In this document: positions 1 through 8,734 of the stretch, in pieces
Layout of the letters: every line of letters starts with the position of its first letter
Position numbering within the stretch: the first letter of the stretch is position 1
NCBI GenBank assembly: GCA_022652655.1
Contig: JALCRQ010000002.1
Location: 1 to 64,000, forward strand
Length of the DNA: 64,000 bases
Direction: 5' to 3'
Origin: Oscillibacter sp.
GTDB lineage: Bacteria; Bacillota; Clostridia; Oscillospirales; Oscillospiraceae
Translations under genes and position numbers: made by a program
The notes under the pieces: generated by a model
Databases searched by the model: none
Told to the model about the DNA's origin: nothing
What the model saw: only the letters and a program-made list of their open reading frames with translations

Positions 1-134
1 TCCTGTTCAAACAGCTGGCGCACCTGGGAGTAATCCAGCTTGCCCTCCTGCCCCGCGCTCTGCCAGAGATAGCTCAGACACAGCACAATCACTGCCAGCA
101 GCAGGATGAAGGAAACGCTTGTCGTTCGTTTCAC
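1..134 (-). CDS. ftsH: FtsH ATP-dependent zinc metalloprotease, N-terminus only (cut by window edge)
   Basis: Only the first ~44 residues lie in the window: a short basic start (VKRTTS), one hydrophobic segment (SFILLLAVIVLCLSYLW) and the start of the extracytoplasmic domain (KLDYSQVRQLFEQ). This matches the N-terminal membrane anchor of FtsH, a membrane AAA protease that degrades damaged membrane proteins. The call leans on gene order, because tilS-hpt-ftsH is a standard Firmicute cluster. The start is a GTG overlapping the hpt stop codon (GTGA), with GGAGG about 10 bases upstream. The catalytic domains are outside the window, so their integrity cannot be judged. Confidence 0.8.
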   Translation of the reverse strand, partial: MKRTTSVSFILLLAVIVLCLSYLWQSAGQEGKLDYSQVRQLFEQ

Positions 135-682
135 TTGGAATATACCTCCGGCTTTAAAACCCCGATATACGGGATATTGCGGTAATGCTGCGCGTAGTCC
201 AGCCCGTAGCCCACCACGAACTCGTCCGGAACCGTAAAGCCCGCGAGATCCGCGCAGATCGCCTTAGTGCGGCGGGAGGGCTTGTCCAGCAGCGTCACAA
301 TGGTAATGGACGCCGCGCCCTTGGTCAGCAGGTAGTTCTTCAGAAAGGCCAGCGTGCTGCCGGAATCCAGAATATCCTCCACAATAATGATGTTGCGGCC
401 GGTGATATCCTGCTGGACGTCATGGGTGATCTGCACCCGGCCAGAGGAGACGGTGGAGTTCTGATAGGACGACACCGCGATAAATTCCAGATCGCTCTGA
501 AGGGGACACGCCCGGATGAGATCCGCCATAAATACAAAGCAGCCCTTCAAAACGCCGAGAAACAGCGGGCGCCTGCCCTGAAATTCCTCCGTGATCTGCT
601 CGCCCATCTCCTGGATCCGGGCTTTGATCTGCTCCTCCGTCAAAAGCACCTTCAGAATATCGTGCTCCAGCTCATTTTTCAT
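131..682 (-). CDS. hpt: Hypoxanthine phosphoribosyltransferase
   Basis: A 183-residue purine salvage enzyme that joins PRPP to hypoxanthine (and usually guanine) to give IMP or GMP in the cytoplasm. The PRPP-binding loop is clear around residues 98-113 (IIIVEDILDSGSTLAF), and the C-terminal base-binding segment has the VPDEFVVGYGLDY pattern of bacterial HPRT. Length is normal for the family. The ATG overlaps the tilS stop (ATGA) and the stop overlaps the ftsH start, so translation of tilS, hpt and ftsH is probably coupled. Confidence 0.96.
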   Translation of the reverse strand: MKNELEHDILKVLLTEEQIKARIQEMGEQITEEFQGRRPLFLGVLKGCFVFMADLIRACPLQSDLEFIAVSSYQNSTVSSGRVQITHDVQQDITGRNIIIVEDILDSGSTLAFLKNYLLTKGAASITIVTLLDKPSRRTKAICADLAGFTVPDEFVVGYGLDYAQHYRNIPYIGVLKPEVYSK

Positions 683-2046
683 AACCGCTCTCCTCTGTCT
701 TCCTTGATGATTTGAATAAACCGGCAGGCTTCTCCCTCCGGCAAAAATTGTGTATCCACGCCCAGCGGCCAGACGGCAGCCAATCGGCCCTCCGCGTAAA
801 AAGCCGGCAGGCTGTCCCGCTGAGAAAGGGAGATGCCCCGGTCCAGGCACAGCCGCTTCACCGTCCGTGCTCCGCCCCGGGTCTCCGGCAGGGTCAGCCG
901 GTCCTGGGGCCGGACGGGGCCCACGCACAGCGCGTCTTCCCCGGCCTCCGGTTTTTTCCGCAGGGCCAGTCCCTCCCCGCTTCGCTCTGCCAGCAGGGTC
1001 AGGGTGTACGCGCCCCAGCGCAGGGGAACTCCCGGCTCCAGCGGAAGCTCCCGGAGCTCCCGGGGCGGGCGCTCCAGACACAGCCGCCTCCCCTCCAGGC
1101 ATCCGGTGACGCCGTGGGGCAGACTGATGCGGGCGCTGCCTCCCCGGGTCTCCGACAGCCGGCGGAGCGCCTCCAGATGGACGGCGCCGACGTCCTTCCG
1201 GCCTGCGCCCAACAGGTCGAACAGGCCCAGCAGCACCCGGGGCAGCGCCGCCTCCGGCACCCGGGCAAGATCGTCCAGCGAAACCGTCACCCGGCCCGGC
1301 TGCACAAAAGCCCGGGAGAGCGCTTCCTGCGCAGCCTGGTCCATGCCGCTGTCCGCCGCCCGCAGAATTTCGGCCGCGGCGCTCATGTGCTCCACCGCCC
1401 GGGGATTGATCTCCCGCAAAAGCGGCATTACCCGCAGCCGCAGCAGATTCCGGGCCGCGGCCTCCGGATCGGCGTTGGTGCCGTCCTCCACATGAGAAAG
1501 CCCGTGGGCGGCGGCGTACGCCTCCAGCTCCCGGCGGGAAAGCTCCAGAAACGGGCGGAGAACGCCGTCCCGCTCCTGCGGGATGCCGGCAAGGCCCCGG
1601 AGCCCCGTCCCGCGCACCAGGTTCAGCAGCATGGTCTCCGCGTTGTCGTCGGCGTGGTGGGCGGTGAGGATCCGGGCACAGCCCGTCCGCGCCGCGGTGT
1701 CCTTTAAAAAGGCGTACCGCAGCTTCCGGGCGGCCTCCTCCGGGGAAAGGCCCTCCCGTTCCGCCTCCGCCCTGACGTCGCCGCGGCCCGCGGCAAACGG
1801 GATTTCCCATCGGCGGCAGACGTCCCGGACGAAGGATTCGTCCCGATCCGCCTCCGCGCCCCGGAGCTGATGGTTGAAGTGGGCGGCGGTGACGGAAAAG
1901 CCCCGCTCCCGCCCCCAGGTGCTCATAAAATGCAGCAGGCACATGGAGTCCAGTCCGCCGGAGACGGCGCACAGCGCCCGGCTCCCCGCCGGAAGAACGC
2001 GCAGGAGAACTGTCCCGGCGGGCTCCAGCTCACTCGTCCTCGTCAT
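679..2046 (-). CDS. tilS: tRNA(Ile)-lysidine synthase
   Basis: A 455-residue N-type ATP pyrophosphatase that converts C34 of tRNA-Ile(CAU) to lysidine, switching it from methionine to isoleucine decoding. The PP-loop SGGLDS is at residues 29-34, followed by AAHFNHQLRGAEADRDE and TAHHADDNAET, all typical of TilS. The C-terminal part is the weakly conserved tRNA-binding region. The chosen ATG lies inside the last codons of dnaB (17-base overlap) and the stop overlaps the hpt start. An upstream in-frame extension exists only because dnaB is open in that frame. Confidence 0.95.
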   Translation of the reverse strand: MTRTSELEPAGTVLLRVLPAGSRALCAVSGGLDSMCLLHFMSTWGRERGFSVTAAHFNHQLRGAEADRDESFVRDVCRRWEIPFAAGRGDVRAEAEREGLSPEEAARKLRYAFLKDTAARTGCARILTAHHADDNAETMLLNLVRGTGLRGLAGIPQERDGVLRPFLELSRRELEAYAAAHGLSHVEDGTNADPEAAARNLLRLRVMPLLREINPRAVEHMSAAAEILRAADSGMDQAAQEALSRAFVQPGRVTVSLDDLARVPEAALPRVLLGLFDLLGAGRKDVGAVHLEALRRLSETRGGSARISLPHGVTGCLEGRRLCLERPPRELRELPLEPGVPLRWGAYTLTLLAERSGEGLALRKKPEAGEDALCVGPVRPQDRLTLPETRGGARTVKRLCLDRGISLSQRDSLPAFYAEGRLAAVWPLGVDTQFLPEGEACRFIQIIKEDRGERL

Positions 2047-3385
2047 ACCGGTTTTCCAGCGTGCCGAAGGTGGTGTACTCCGGCATCCAGCGCAGCTCCA
2101 CCTTGCCGGTTTCGCCGTGGCGGTTCTTGGCCACGATGCACTCGGCGATGTTGCGCTTTTCGGAGTCCTCATTATAATAGTCGTCCCGGTACAAAAAGAG
2201 CACGATGTCCGCGTCCTGTTCGATGGCGCCGGATTCCCGGAGATCCGAGAGCATGGGGCGCTTGTCATCCCGCTTCTCGTTGGCGCGGGAGAGCTGGGAG
2301 AGGCACAAAACCGGCACCTGCAGCTCCTTGGCCATGATCTTCATCATCCGGGAGATGTCGGACACCACCTGCTGGCGGTTCTCGCCGGAATAGCCCCGGT
2401 CCCCGGCGGAGGTCATCAGCTGGAGGTAGTCGATGACCACCAGCCCCAGGCTGTCGATCCGCCGGCACTTGGCGTTCATATCCGCCACGGACAAAAGCGG
2501 GTTGTCGTCAATGCGGATGTCCACCCGGTTGAGCACGGTGGCGGCATCGGCAATTTTCTGCCAGTCCGTCTCCCGCAGATTTCCCGTCCGCAGACGCCCG
2601 TTCTCCACCAGCGCCTCCGAGGACAAAAGCCGGGTCACCAGCTGCTCCCGGGACATCTCCAGGGAGAACACCGCAATGGTCTTTCCGGAGGACTTGGCCA
2701 CGTTGATGGCCACGTTCAGCGCCAGGGACGTCTTGCCCATGCCGGGCCGTGCGGCCAGCAGAATGAGGTCGGATTTGTTGAGGCCCGCAATCTTGTCGTC
2801 GATGGCCGAAAGGCCCGTGGGCAGGCCGGGCAGCGTTTTCCCGCCGTTCTCGCTGAGCTCCGAAAGGCTGTCCAGCACACCGGGCAGCACCTGGCGCACC
2901 GGCACCATGTCCTGGGAGCTTTGCCCCCGGCGGATGGCGTAGATCTTCTGCTCCGCCTCCTCCAGCGTCTGTCCCGCCTCCCCGGCCCCCTCCTGAATGA
3001 GGGCCGTGATCTCCGAAGCCGCCTGGGCCACCGCCCGCAGCAGCGATTTGTCCCGGACGATCTTCACATAGGCCATCACGTTGGCCGACGTAGGCGTGAT
3101 CTCCATCAGCTGGGCGAGATAGTCCCGGGTGGTATTCTCGTCGTAAACGCCGCTGTGCTGCATCTCCTCCGCCACGGTAATGCCGTCGATGGGCTTGGCA
3201 TAGGAGAACATGGAGTAGATCGTCTCAAAAATCTCCCGGTTCTGCCGCAGGTAAAAATCAGAGGGCTGGAGCTTGTCCATCACATCCTTGATGCACTGGG
3301 CGTCGATGAGCATCGACCCCAGCACCGCCTGCTCCCCCTCCAGGGAGTGGGGCATCTGGCGCAGCAGCAGATCTTCGTTTGCCAT
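2030..3385 (-). CDS. dnaB: Replicative DNA helicase DnaB (Firmicute DnaC)
   Basis: A 451-residue hexameric 5'-3' helicase that unwinds DNA ahead of the replisome. The N-terminal domain (MPHSLEGEQAVLGSML) is followed by a RecA-like ATPase with Walker A at about residues 213-220 (RPGMGKTS), the ASLE-type segment IAVFSLEMS and Walker B (LVVIDYLQLM). The ATG was chosen at 3385, behind GGAAGG, because the 35-residue upstream extension is basic and unlike any DnaB. rplI lies about 150 bases upstream, as in other Firmicutes, and tilS overlaps the 3' end. No intein is seen. Confidence 0.97.
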   Translation of the reverse strand: MANEDLLLRQMPHSLEGEQAVLGSMLIDAQCIKDVMDKLQPSDFYLRQNREIFETIYSMFSYAKPIDGITVAEEMQHSGVYDENTTRDYLAQLMEITPTSANVMAYVKIVRDKSLLRAVAQAASEITALIQEGAGEAGQTLEEAEQKIYAIRRGQSSQDMVPVRQVLPGVLDSLSELSENGGKTLPGLPTGLSAIDDKIAGLNKSDLILLAARPGMGKTSLALNVAINVAKSSGKTIAVFSLEMSREQLVTRLLSSEALVENGRLRTGNLRETDWQKIADAATVLNRVDIRIDDNPLLSVADMNAKCRRIDSLGLVVIDYLQLMTSAGDRGYSGENRQQVVSDISRMMKIMAKELQVPVLCLSQLSRANEKRDDKRPMLSDLRESGAIEQDADIVLFLYRDDYYNEDSEKRNIAECIVAKNRHGETGKVELRWMPEYTTFGTLENRYDEDE

Positions 3386-3531
3386 CCTGAACACCTTCCT
3401 CGTGGGATTCCACCGGCCCCGGCGCCTGCCGCGGGGGGCCTTCCGGTAAAGGGGAAACGGTTTCCCCGCCGCGGCGGGAAAGCCGTTCAAGCCGCGGGAC
3501 GGGGCGCGCCCGTCTTCCGCGGAATATGGAT

Positions 3532-3981
3532 TTATTTCTCCTCTGAGACCACCACGTTGACCGTGCCGGCCACGTCAAAGCCCAGCTTGGCCTTCACCTG
3601 ATAGGTGCCGAAGGCCTTGATGGGCTCCTCCAGCTGGAGCTTCTGCTTGGGAATGTCGATGGAATACTGCTTGGCCAGGCCCTCGGAGATCTCCTTGGCG
3701 GTGACGGCGCCGAACAGCCGTCCGCCGGTGCCGGCCCGGGCAGTCAGGCGCACCATGCAGCCCTGGAGCTTCTCCGCCGCAGCCTCGGCCTCTGCCTTCT
3801 GGCGGGCCTCCTCCGCTTTCCGGGCCTTCTCCTTGAGATTCATGGTGTTGACGGCGTCCGCCGTGGCGGGAACCGCCATCTTCCGGGGCAGAAGATAGTT
3901 CCGGGCATACCCCTCGGACGCCTCGATCATCTGGCCCTTTTTCCCCTGGCCTTTTACATCCTGCTGCAAAATTACTTTCAT
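3532..3981 (-). CDS. rplI: Large ribosomal subunit protein bL9
   Basis: A 149-residue ribosomal protein bL9 that binds 23S rRNA near the L1 stalk. The N-terminal rRNA-binding domain is textbook (VILQQDVKGQGKKG, then EGYARNYLLPRKMA), followed by the long charged connecting helix rich in Lys, Ala and Glu and the C-terminal domain. Length equals the family norm. It sits between gdpP and dnaB on the same strand, with an RBS (AAGGAGAAAG) just before the ATG. Confidence 0.97.
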   Translation of the reverse strand: MKVILQQDVKGQGKKGQMIEASEGYARNYLLPRKMAVPATADAVNTMNLKEKARKAEEARQKAEAEAAAEKLQGCMVRLTARAGTGGRLFGAVTAKEISEGLAKQYSIDIPKQKLQLEEPIKAFGTYQVKAKLGFDVAGTVNVVVSEEK

Positions 3982-4037
3982 TGTCTTTCTCCTTTATCTT
4001 TCCAGTCCGCAAAGCGGCGCAAACAACCCCGCCGCAG

Positions 4038-6026
4038 CTATTTTTCCAGGTAGTCGTTGATGGCCGCCAGCAGTTGGTTGCGCACCACATCCGGATCCCC
4101 GTTGTCCACACGGCCGCCGGCGGTGGTGGAATTTCCCCCGCCGCCCAGGGACTCCAAAATCACCTGCACGTTGATATCCCCCAGAGAGCGGGCCGACATC
4201 ATGGTGTCCCCGCCCATCCGGTAAATCACAAAGGACGCCCGGACGCCCTTGAGCGTCAGCAGCTCGTCCGCCGCCTGGGCGGCGGCCACCCGGTCCACGC
4301 CGTCCTCCGGGATCGCCGCCACCGCGATGTCCCCGTGGACGACCTCCGCCCGGCGCATAATGTCGTAGCGGGTGATCAGCTCGCTGAGATCGTTCTGAAA
4401 GAGGCGCTGCACATCCGCCGTATCCGCGCCAGCCCGGCGCAGGAACGCCGCCGCCTCAAAGGTGCGGCCGCCGGTGCGCATGGTGAAGTGCTTGGTGTCC
4501 AGCACGATGCCGGCCAGCAGCGCCTCCGCCTCCTCATGCAGGAGATCCGACGGCTCCGCCAGATATTGCAGAAGCTCCGTCACCAGCTCGGAGGTAGAGG
4601 AGGCGTAGGGCTCGTGGAAGCTCAGCGCCGCGTTTTCAATATAGCTGGCCGCCCGGCGGTGGTGGTCGATGACGGCCACGCGGTTGCAGGCCTCCAGTAC
4701 CTGGGGCGACTCCACAAAGTCCGGCCGGTTGGTGTCCACCACAATCAGCAGCGCTCCCGGCTTCATCTGCACAAACGCATCGTCTGCCGTGATAAATGTG
4801 TCCTTGTATTCCGGCAGGCCGGACAGCTCGGCAAGCACCGGCCCAGCCGCGTTGGCCGTGAGGTCGATGATAATCTGCGCGCTGCGGCCCCGCTTGCGGG
4901 CAATGCACAAAAGGCCCGCCGCGGCGCCTACGCTGTCCATATCCGCGTAGCTGTGACCCATGATGAAAATCTGCTTGGCGTCCTCCATCAGCTCGCCCAG
5001 CGCGTTGGCCATCACCCGGGATTTGACCTTGGTGCGCTTCTCCGCCGTTTTGGCGCGGCCGCCGTAAAAGGCGAAATCCAGCCGCGAGCGGACCACCGCC
5101 TGGTCGCCGCCCCGGGACAGCGCCATCTCCAGGGAGAGGTTGGCGTTTTTGTAGAGCTCCGCGATCTCCTGGCAGTCCTTGCCGATGCCGATGGACAGCG
5201 TGGGGTGGATCCCCTCGCCGGCCTTGATCTCCCGGATGGTGTCCAGCACGGAGAATTTCTCTGTCTCCAGCCGCTCGTAGTGCTGTTCCTCAAAGACCAG
5301 CAGATAGTGATCCCGGTCGGTTTTGATGAGCAGGCCCGCGTTCTCCGCCCAGGCGTTCAGCCGCTCGTCGATCTGCGCCAGAAGCGCGCTGCGCTGGGAG
5401 TCCGGGCAGGACTTCATCAGATCTTCGTAGTTATCCACCTGGAGAATGGCGATCACCGGGCGGGTGGCTTCGTACCGCTCCCGCATCTCGTCGCCGTCGG
5501 TGGTGTCCACCCAGTACGTGGTGGCCACCAGGTTCTGTCCGCCGTCCCGGCTCTTGGCCCGCACCAGGCTGCCGTAGACCCGGAAATTCCGGTTGTTCAT
5601 TTTGACCCGCTGGGGACTCTCCTGCTTGCCCTCCAGCAGCCATTGGAAGGAAAATTCGGGCACCGCGTCCTCCACCCGGATCTCAAAAAGATGCTCCCGC
5701 ACGCCGGCCAGCTGGAGAAAATTCTCGTTGCTCCAGATCACCTCGCCGGTATCCGGGCGGAACACCATAATGGGCAGCGGGGAGTTGATCAGCGTGGATT
5801 TGCTGGCGGTGTCCACGCTCCCCGCCACCTTGTCGATATACTGGAGCACCTGCGTCCGCCGTTTCCGGCCGCTGCGGCTGAAAACCAGATACAGTACCAC
5901 CGTAATGCAGCCCTCGGCCGCTGCCAGCAGCGGCTGGAAGGGGATGGCGGCGGCGGTAAAGATCAGCAGAACCAAAAAGTACACTTTCAGATTCGGCTCC
6001 AGCAGCCGGGAAAGTTTTTTGTTCAT
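4038..6026 (-). CDS. gdpP: GdpP/YybT-type cyclic-di-AMP phosphodiesterase
   Basis: A 662-residue membrane protein that hydrolyses c-di-AMP, a messenger controlling potassium and osmotic balance. Two membrane helices span about residues 14-48. A PAS-like domain covers ~75-160, a degenerate GGDEF without the GGDEF motif ~190-310, and the DHH/DHHA1 phosphodiesterase ~350-655. DHH motifs seen are GHSYADMDS (357-365), DTNRPD (431-436), VIDHHR (452-457) and LDTKHF (509-514). The DHHA1 loop reads GGGGNSTTAG, with Asn where a His is common. The start at 6026 was chosen because GGAGG sits directly before it. It is first in the gdpP-rplI-dnaB-tilS-hpt-ftsH run. Confidence 0.93.
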   Translation of the reverse strand: MNKKLSRLLEPNLKVYFLVLLIFTAAAIPFQPLLAAAEGCITVVLYLVFSRSGRKRRTQVLQYIDKVAGSVDTASKSTLINSPLPIMVFRPDTGEVIWSNENFLQLAGVREHLFEIRVEDAVPEFSFQWLLEGKQESPQRVKMNNRNFRVYGSLVRAKSRDGGQNLVATTYWVDTTDGDEMRERYEATRPVIAILQVDNYEDLMKSCPDSQRSALLAQIDERLNAWAENAGLLIKTDRDHYLLVFEEQHYERLETEKFSVLDTIREIKAGEGIHPTLSIGIGKDCQEIAELYKNANLSLEMALSRGGDQAVVRSRLDFAFYGGRAKTAEKRTKVKSRVMANALGELMEDAKQIFIMGHSYADMDSVGAAAGLLCIARKRGRSAQIIIDLTANAAGPVLAELSGLPEYKDTFITADDAFVQMKPGALLIVVDTNRPDFVESPQVLEACNRVAVIDHHRRAASYIENAALSFHEPYASSTSELVTELLQYLAEPSDLLHEEAEALLAGIVLDTKHFTMRTGGRTFEAAAFLRRAGADTADVQRLFQNDLSELITRYDIMRRAEVVHGDIAVAAIPEDGVDRVAAAQAADELLTLKGVRASFVIYRMGGDTMMSARSLGDINVQVILESLGGGGNSTTAGGRVDNGDPDVVRNQLLAAINDYLEK

Positions 6027-6139
6027 ACGTTCCTCCATACGGACGCCCGCAGCGGAATGGAAACCCGGATTTCCGCGGCGCGGCGTCCCTGAAAACTCCG
6101 GATGAGGCCGGAGCTGTTTCAATCTTATAAGTATAGGTT

Positions 6140-6168
6140 AGTATAGCAGGTTTCGCGCCCCGGTGCAA
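6140..6168 (-). promoter_or_regulatory. Predicted sigma-A promoter for the gdpP cluster
   Basis: On the minus strand TTGCAC (6168-6163) and TATACT (6145-6140) are separated by 17 bases, about 115 bases upstream of the gdpP ATG. It is divergent from the candidate promoter at 6219-6247. Confidence 0.6.
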
Positions 6169-6218
6169 GGAAAACACCCCGGGATACGGCAAAATACGGG
6201 GCGCCCGGTAAAAATATG

Positions 6219-6247
6219 TATACAATGGGCCAAATAGGTGTTATAAT
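6219..6247 (+). promoter_or_regulatory. Predicted sigma-A promoter, upstream of a candidate small RNA and of RNase J
   Basis: TATACA (6219-6224) and a perfect TATAAT (6242-6247) are 17 bases apart. The first feature downstream is not a gene but a terminator at 6351-6370, about 100 bases away, so the transcript may be a short RNA or an attenuated leader. Confidence 0.5.
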
Positions 6248-6253
6248 AGCACG

Positions 6254-6372
6254 GTAATAGTTTTAATCCGCGCAGCCCGCCTCCGGGCGGCGGCGCGTTG
6301 AAATTCCCCGCCACGGTCCCGGTGCTCTCCCTCTTTGGCGTCACCGGCATGAGGCGGAAGCCTCTTTTTTCT
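6254..6372 (+). ncRNA. Candidate small RNA or attenuated leader, family unknown
   Basis: A stretch of ~115 bases is bounded by a good promoter (TATAAT at 6242-6247) and an intrinsic terminator (GAGGC, loop GGAA, GCCTC, then six T at 6351-6370). It has no convincing reading frame. An internal GC-rich stem-loop lies near 6272-6299 (CCGCC against GGCGG inside CGCGC against GCGCG), with a second possible pairing of CACGGTCCCGGTG with CACCGG. I looked for SRP RNA, 6S and common riboswitch signatures and recognised none. Transcription is inferred, not shown. Confidence 0.35.
6351..6370 (+). terminator. Intrinsic terminator ending the candidate leader RNA
   Basis: GAGGC / GCCTC stem with a GGAA tetraloop, followed by TTTTTT. 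Confidence 0.6.
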
Positions 6373-6601
6373 TTTGTATTTTACTGGTTGGGCCGTGCTC
6401 CCGCCAGTTAAATAAAGCGGCGCATTGCCGCTTGGGCTGTCCCGGGTCGTCCGGGTGCAGACCTCTATTTTTTCAGATGCGGCCGGGGCGGCCGCACGGA
6501 TCGCCGGCCTGCGCGCCGGAAAATTTTCATACGGCGCGGCTGCGCCGGAATCCGCTCTGCCGGCGAAACGGGGTCAGGCAGTCGGATCCGCACAGCCGCA
6601 G

Positions 6602-6627
6602 GACACGGCGTCGCCGTGTCTTCTTTT
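6602..6627 (+). terminator. Possible attenuator hairpin in the RNase J leader
   Basis: GACACGG (6602-6608) pairs with CCGTGTC (6614-6620) around a 5-base loop, followed by TTCTTTT. It lies ~78 bases before the RNase J ATG on the same strand. The rest of 6371-6700 is GC-rich with no gene I can support. Confidence 0.4.
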
Positions 6628-6704
6628 GGCGTGCGTTTTTTGCCGCGGCGCCGCATGAAACCGTCCGCCCCGCAGCCTCTGCATTTTATCAAAGGAGTTA
6701 TTCT

Positions 6705-8366
6705 ATGGCAGAAAAATTGAAAATCATTCCCCTGGGCGGGCTGGATGAGATCGGGAAAAACATGACCGTCTACGAGTTCGGCGGTGATTTTATCGTGGTG
6801 GACTGCGGCATGGCCTTCCCCGGCGACGACATGTACGGCATCGACTCCGTCATTCCCGACGTCTCCTTCCTGATCAAGAACAAAAGCCGCATCCGCGGTC
6901 TTTTCATCACCCACGGCCACGAGGATCACATCGGCGCCATTCCCTACGTGCTCAAGCAGGTCAACATGCCCATCTTCTGCACCCGCTTTACCGCCGGCCT
7001 GATCCGGCTGAAGCTGGAGGAGCAGGGACTTGCCAAGTGCACCAAGCTGGTCACCGTGGAGCCCGGCGAGACGGTGAAGGCCGGCAAGTTCCAGGTGGAG
7101 TTCATCCACGTCAACCACTCCATCGCGGATTCCGTGTCCTTTGCCATTCACACCCACATGGGCACCGTGATTCACACCGGCGACTTCAAAATCGACTCCA
7201 CCCCCATCGACGGCGACGTCATCGATCTGGCCCGCTTCGGCGAGCTGGGCAAAGCGGGGGTTCTGGCGCTGCTGGCGGACTCCACCAATGTGGAGCGCCC
7301 CGGCTACACCATGTCTGAGAGCGTGGTGGGCAAGACCTTCATGCGGCAGTTCACCGGCTGCAAGGACCGCATCATCGTCACCACCTTCGCCTCCAACGTC
7401 CACCGCATCCAGCAGGTGCTGGACGCCGCCGCGGCCTGCGGCCGGAAGGTGGCCGTCACCGGCCGCTCCATGGAGAACATTATGAAAGTCTCCACGGAGC
7501 TCGGCTACATGAAGCCGCCCAAAAACACGCTGATGGACGTCACCAAGCTCAAGGGGCTGCCCAAAAACAAGCAGGTCATCGTCACCACCGGCTCCCAGGG
7601 TGAGGAGATGTCGGCGCTGTACCGCATGGCCTTCTCCACCCACAAGCAGGTAGAAATCGGCCCCGGCGACAAGGTCATTATCTCCGCCTCCGCCATTCCC
7701 GGCAACGAGGTGGAAATCGGCCGGGTCATCAACGAGCTGTTCCGCAAGGGCGCCAACGTGATCTACGACCGGGCCGACATGCTCCATGTTTCGGGGCATG
7801 CCTGCCAGGAGGAGCTGAAGATCATCCACGCCCTGACCAAGCCCCGGTTCTTCATTCCGCTCCACGGCGAGCAGCGGATGCTGCAGATCCACGCCCGGAT
7901 TGCCCAGGAGATGGGCATGGACCGCAACCACATCGCCATCGCGGAAAACGGCAATATCATTGAGCTTACGGCTAAAACCATGAAGCTTGGCGGCTCTGTG
8001 CCCGCCGGTGAGGTCTTTGTGGACGGCTCCGGCGTAGGCGATGTGGGCGCGGTGGTCATGCGGGACCGCAAGCGCCTGGCCGAGGACGGCATGGTGGTGG
8101 TGGTGCTCCCCGTCTCCTCCCACGACGGACAGCTGCTCAGCTCGCCCGAGATTATCACCCGGGGCTTTATCTACGTCAAGGAATCGGAGGACATGATGAA
8201 GGAGCTCCAGAGCATCGCAGCCGACGCGGCCTCCGGCGCCCGCAGGCCGAAAGGCGCCCGGGACGACGGGGATCTGCGCTCCTCCGTGAAATCCGCCGTC
8301 AGCAACTATCTCTTTAAGACCACCAAGCGCAACCCCATGGTCATCCCCGTTGTGACCCGTCTTTAA
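6705..8366 (+). CDS. rnj: Ribonuclease J
   Basis: A 553-residue metallo-beta-lactamase/beta-CASP ribonuclease with endonuclease and 5'-3' exonuclease activity, central to mRNA decay and rRNA maturation in Firmicutes. The zinc motif HGHEDHIGA is at residues 70-78, with HTGDFK near 158 and the beta-CASP motifs TGSQGEEM and HVSGHA further on. The C-terminal RNase J domain is complete. The start at 6705 has AAAGGAG 8 bases upstream; the ORF upstream is open only by chance. The long leader with two terminator-like hairpins suggests regulation at the RNA level, which is an inference. Confidence 0.95.
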   Translation: MAEKLKIIPLGGLDEIGKNMTVYEFGGDFIVVDCGMAFPGDDMYGIDSVIPDVSFLIKNKSRIRGLFITHGHEDHIGAIPYVLKQVNMPIFCTRFTAGLIRLKLEEQGLAKCTKLVTVEPGETVKAGKFQVEFIHVNHSIADSVSFAIHTHMGTVIHTGDFKIDSTPIDGDVIDLARFGELGKAGVLALLADSTNVERPGYTMSESVVGKTFMRQFTGCKDRIIVTTFASNVHRIQQVLDAAAACGRKVAVTGRSMENIMKVSTELGYMKPPKNTLMDVTKLKGLPKNKQVIVTTGSQGEEMSALYRMAFSTHKQVEIGPGDKVIISASAIPGNEVEIGRVINELFRKGANVIYDRADMLHVSGHACQEELKIIHALTKPRFFIPLHGEQRMLQIHARIAQEMGMDRNHIAIAENGNIIELTAKTMKLGGSVPAGEVFVDGSGVGDVGAVVMRDRKRLAEDGMVVVVLPVSSHDGQLLSSPEIITRGFIYVKESEDMMKELQSIAADAASGARRPKGARDDGDLRSSVKSAVSNYLFKTTKRNPMVIPVVTRL

Positions 8367-8414
8367 ATCCCCGCCGGGAGGCGTACCCGTCTCCCCTGCC
8401 GGATCAACAGAAAA

Positions 8415-8450
8415 GGCGCCCGTGTAAAAACACGGGCGCCTTGATTTTTT
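8415..8450 (+). terminator. Terminator after RNase J, possibly bidirectional
   Basis: GGCGCCCGTGT (8415-8425) pairs perfectly with ACACGGGCGCC (8430-8440), followed by TTGATTTTTT. An A-run on the other side could make it work for the convergent genes too, overlapping the stop of the glutaredoxin-like gene. Confidence 0.85.
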
Positions 8451-8716
8451 CAGCGCAGCTCGTCCAGATCGTCGGGCAGGCCGAAGTAGATTTTTTCTCC
8501 TCCGTCCACCACCAGGCAGGGGATGCCCACGCTCCCCGCGGCCTTCACCGCGTCGAACTCCGGCCGGGTGTCCCGGTACTTCAAAAACCGCTTGAGGGGC
8601 GCCATGCCGGAGGTGATGTCCTCGGCGGCAAAGGGGATTCCGCTCCGGGTCAGGGCTTCCTTCACCGGCGGACAGTCCGGGCAGTCGGAGCTGAAATACA
8701 GTACAATCCTTCTCAT
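8450..8716 (-). CDS. Glutaredoxin-like thiol-disulfide protein
   Basis: An 88-residue single-domain protein with a thioredoxin fold. Near the N-terminus it has FSSDCPDCPPVKEAL (active-site CPDC at about residues 12-15) and later the cis-proline GIPCLVV typical of glutaredoxins and NrdH-like proteins. It probably reduces a disulfide in a cytosolic partner. It follows the SPFH gene with an 18-base gap and may be cotranscribed. The substrate cannot be told from sequence. Confidence 0.8.
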   Translation of the reverse strand: MRRIVLYFSSDCPDCPPVKEALTRSGIPFAAEDITSGMAPLKRFLKYRDTRPEFDAVKAAGSVGIPCLVVDGGEKIYFGLPDDLDELR

Positions 8717-8734
8717 TGCGATTCCTCCTCCGGG

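Noticed and set aside
6254-6372. Possible SRP RNA or 6S RNA
   Set aside because: The conserved SRP domain IV sequence is absent, and the length and shape do not fit 6S RNA, so only an unnamed candidate is listed.
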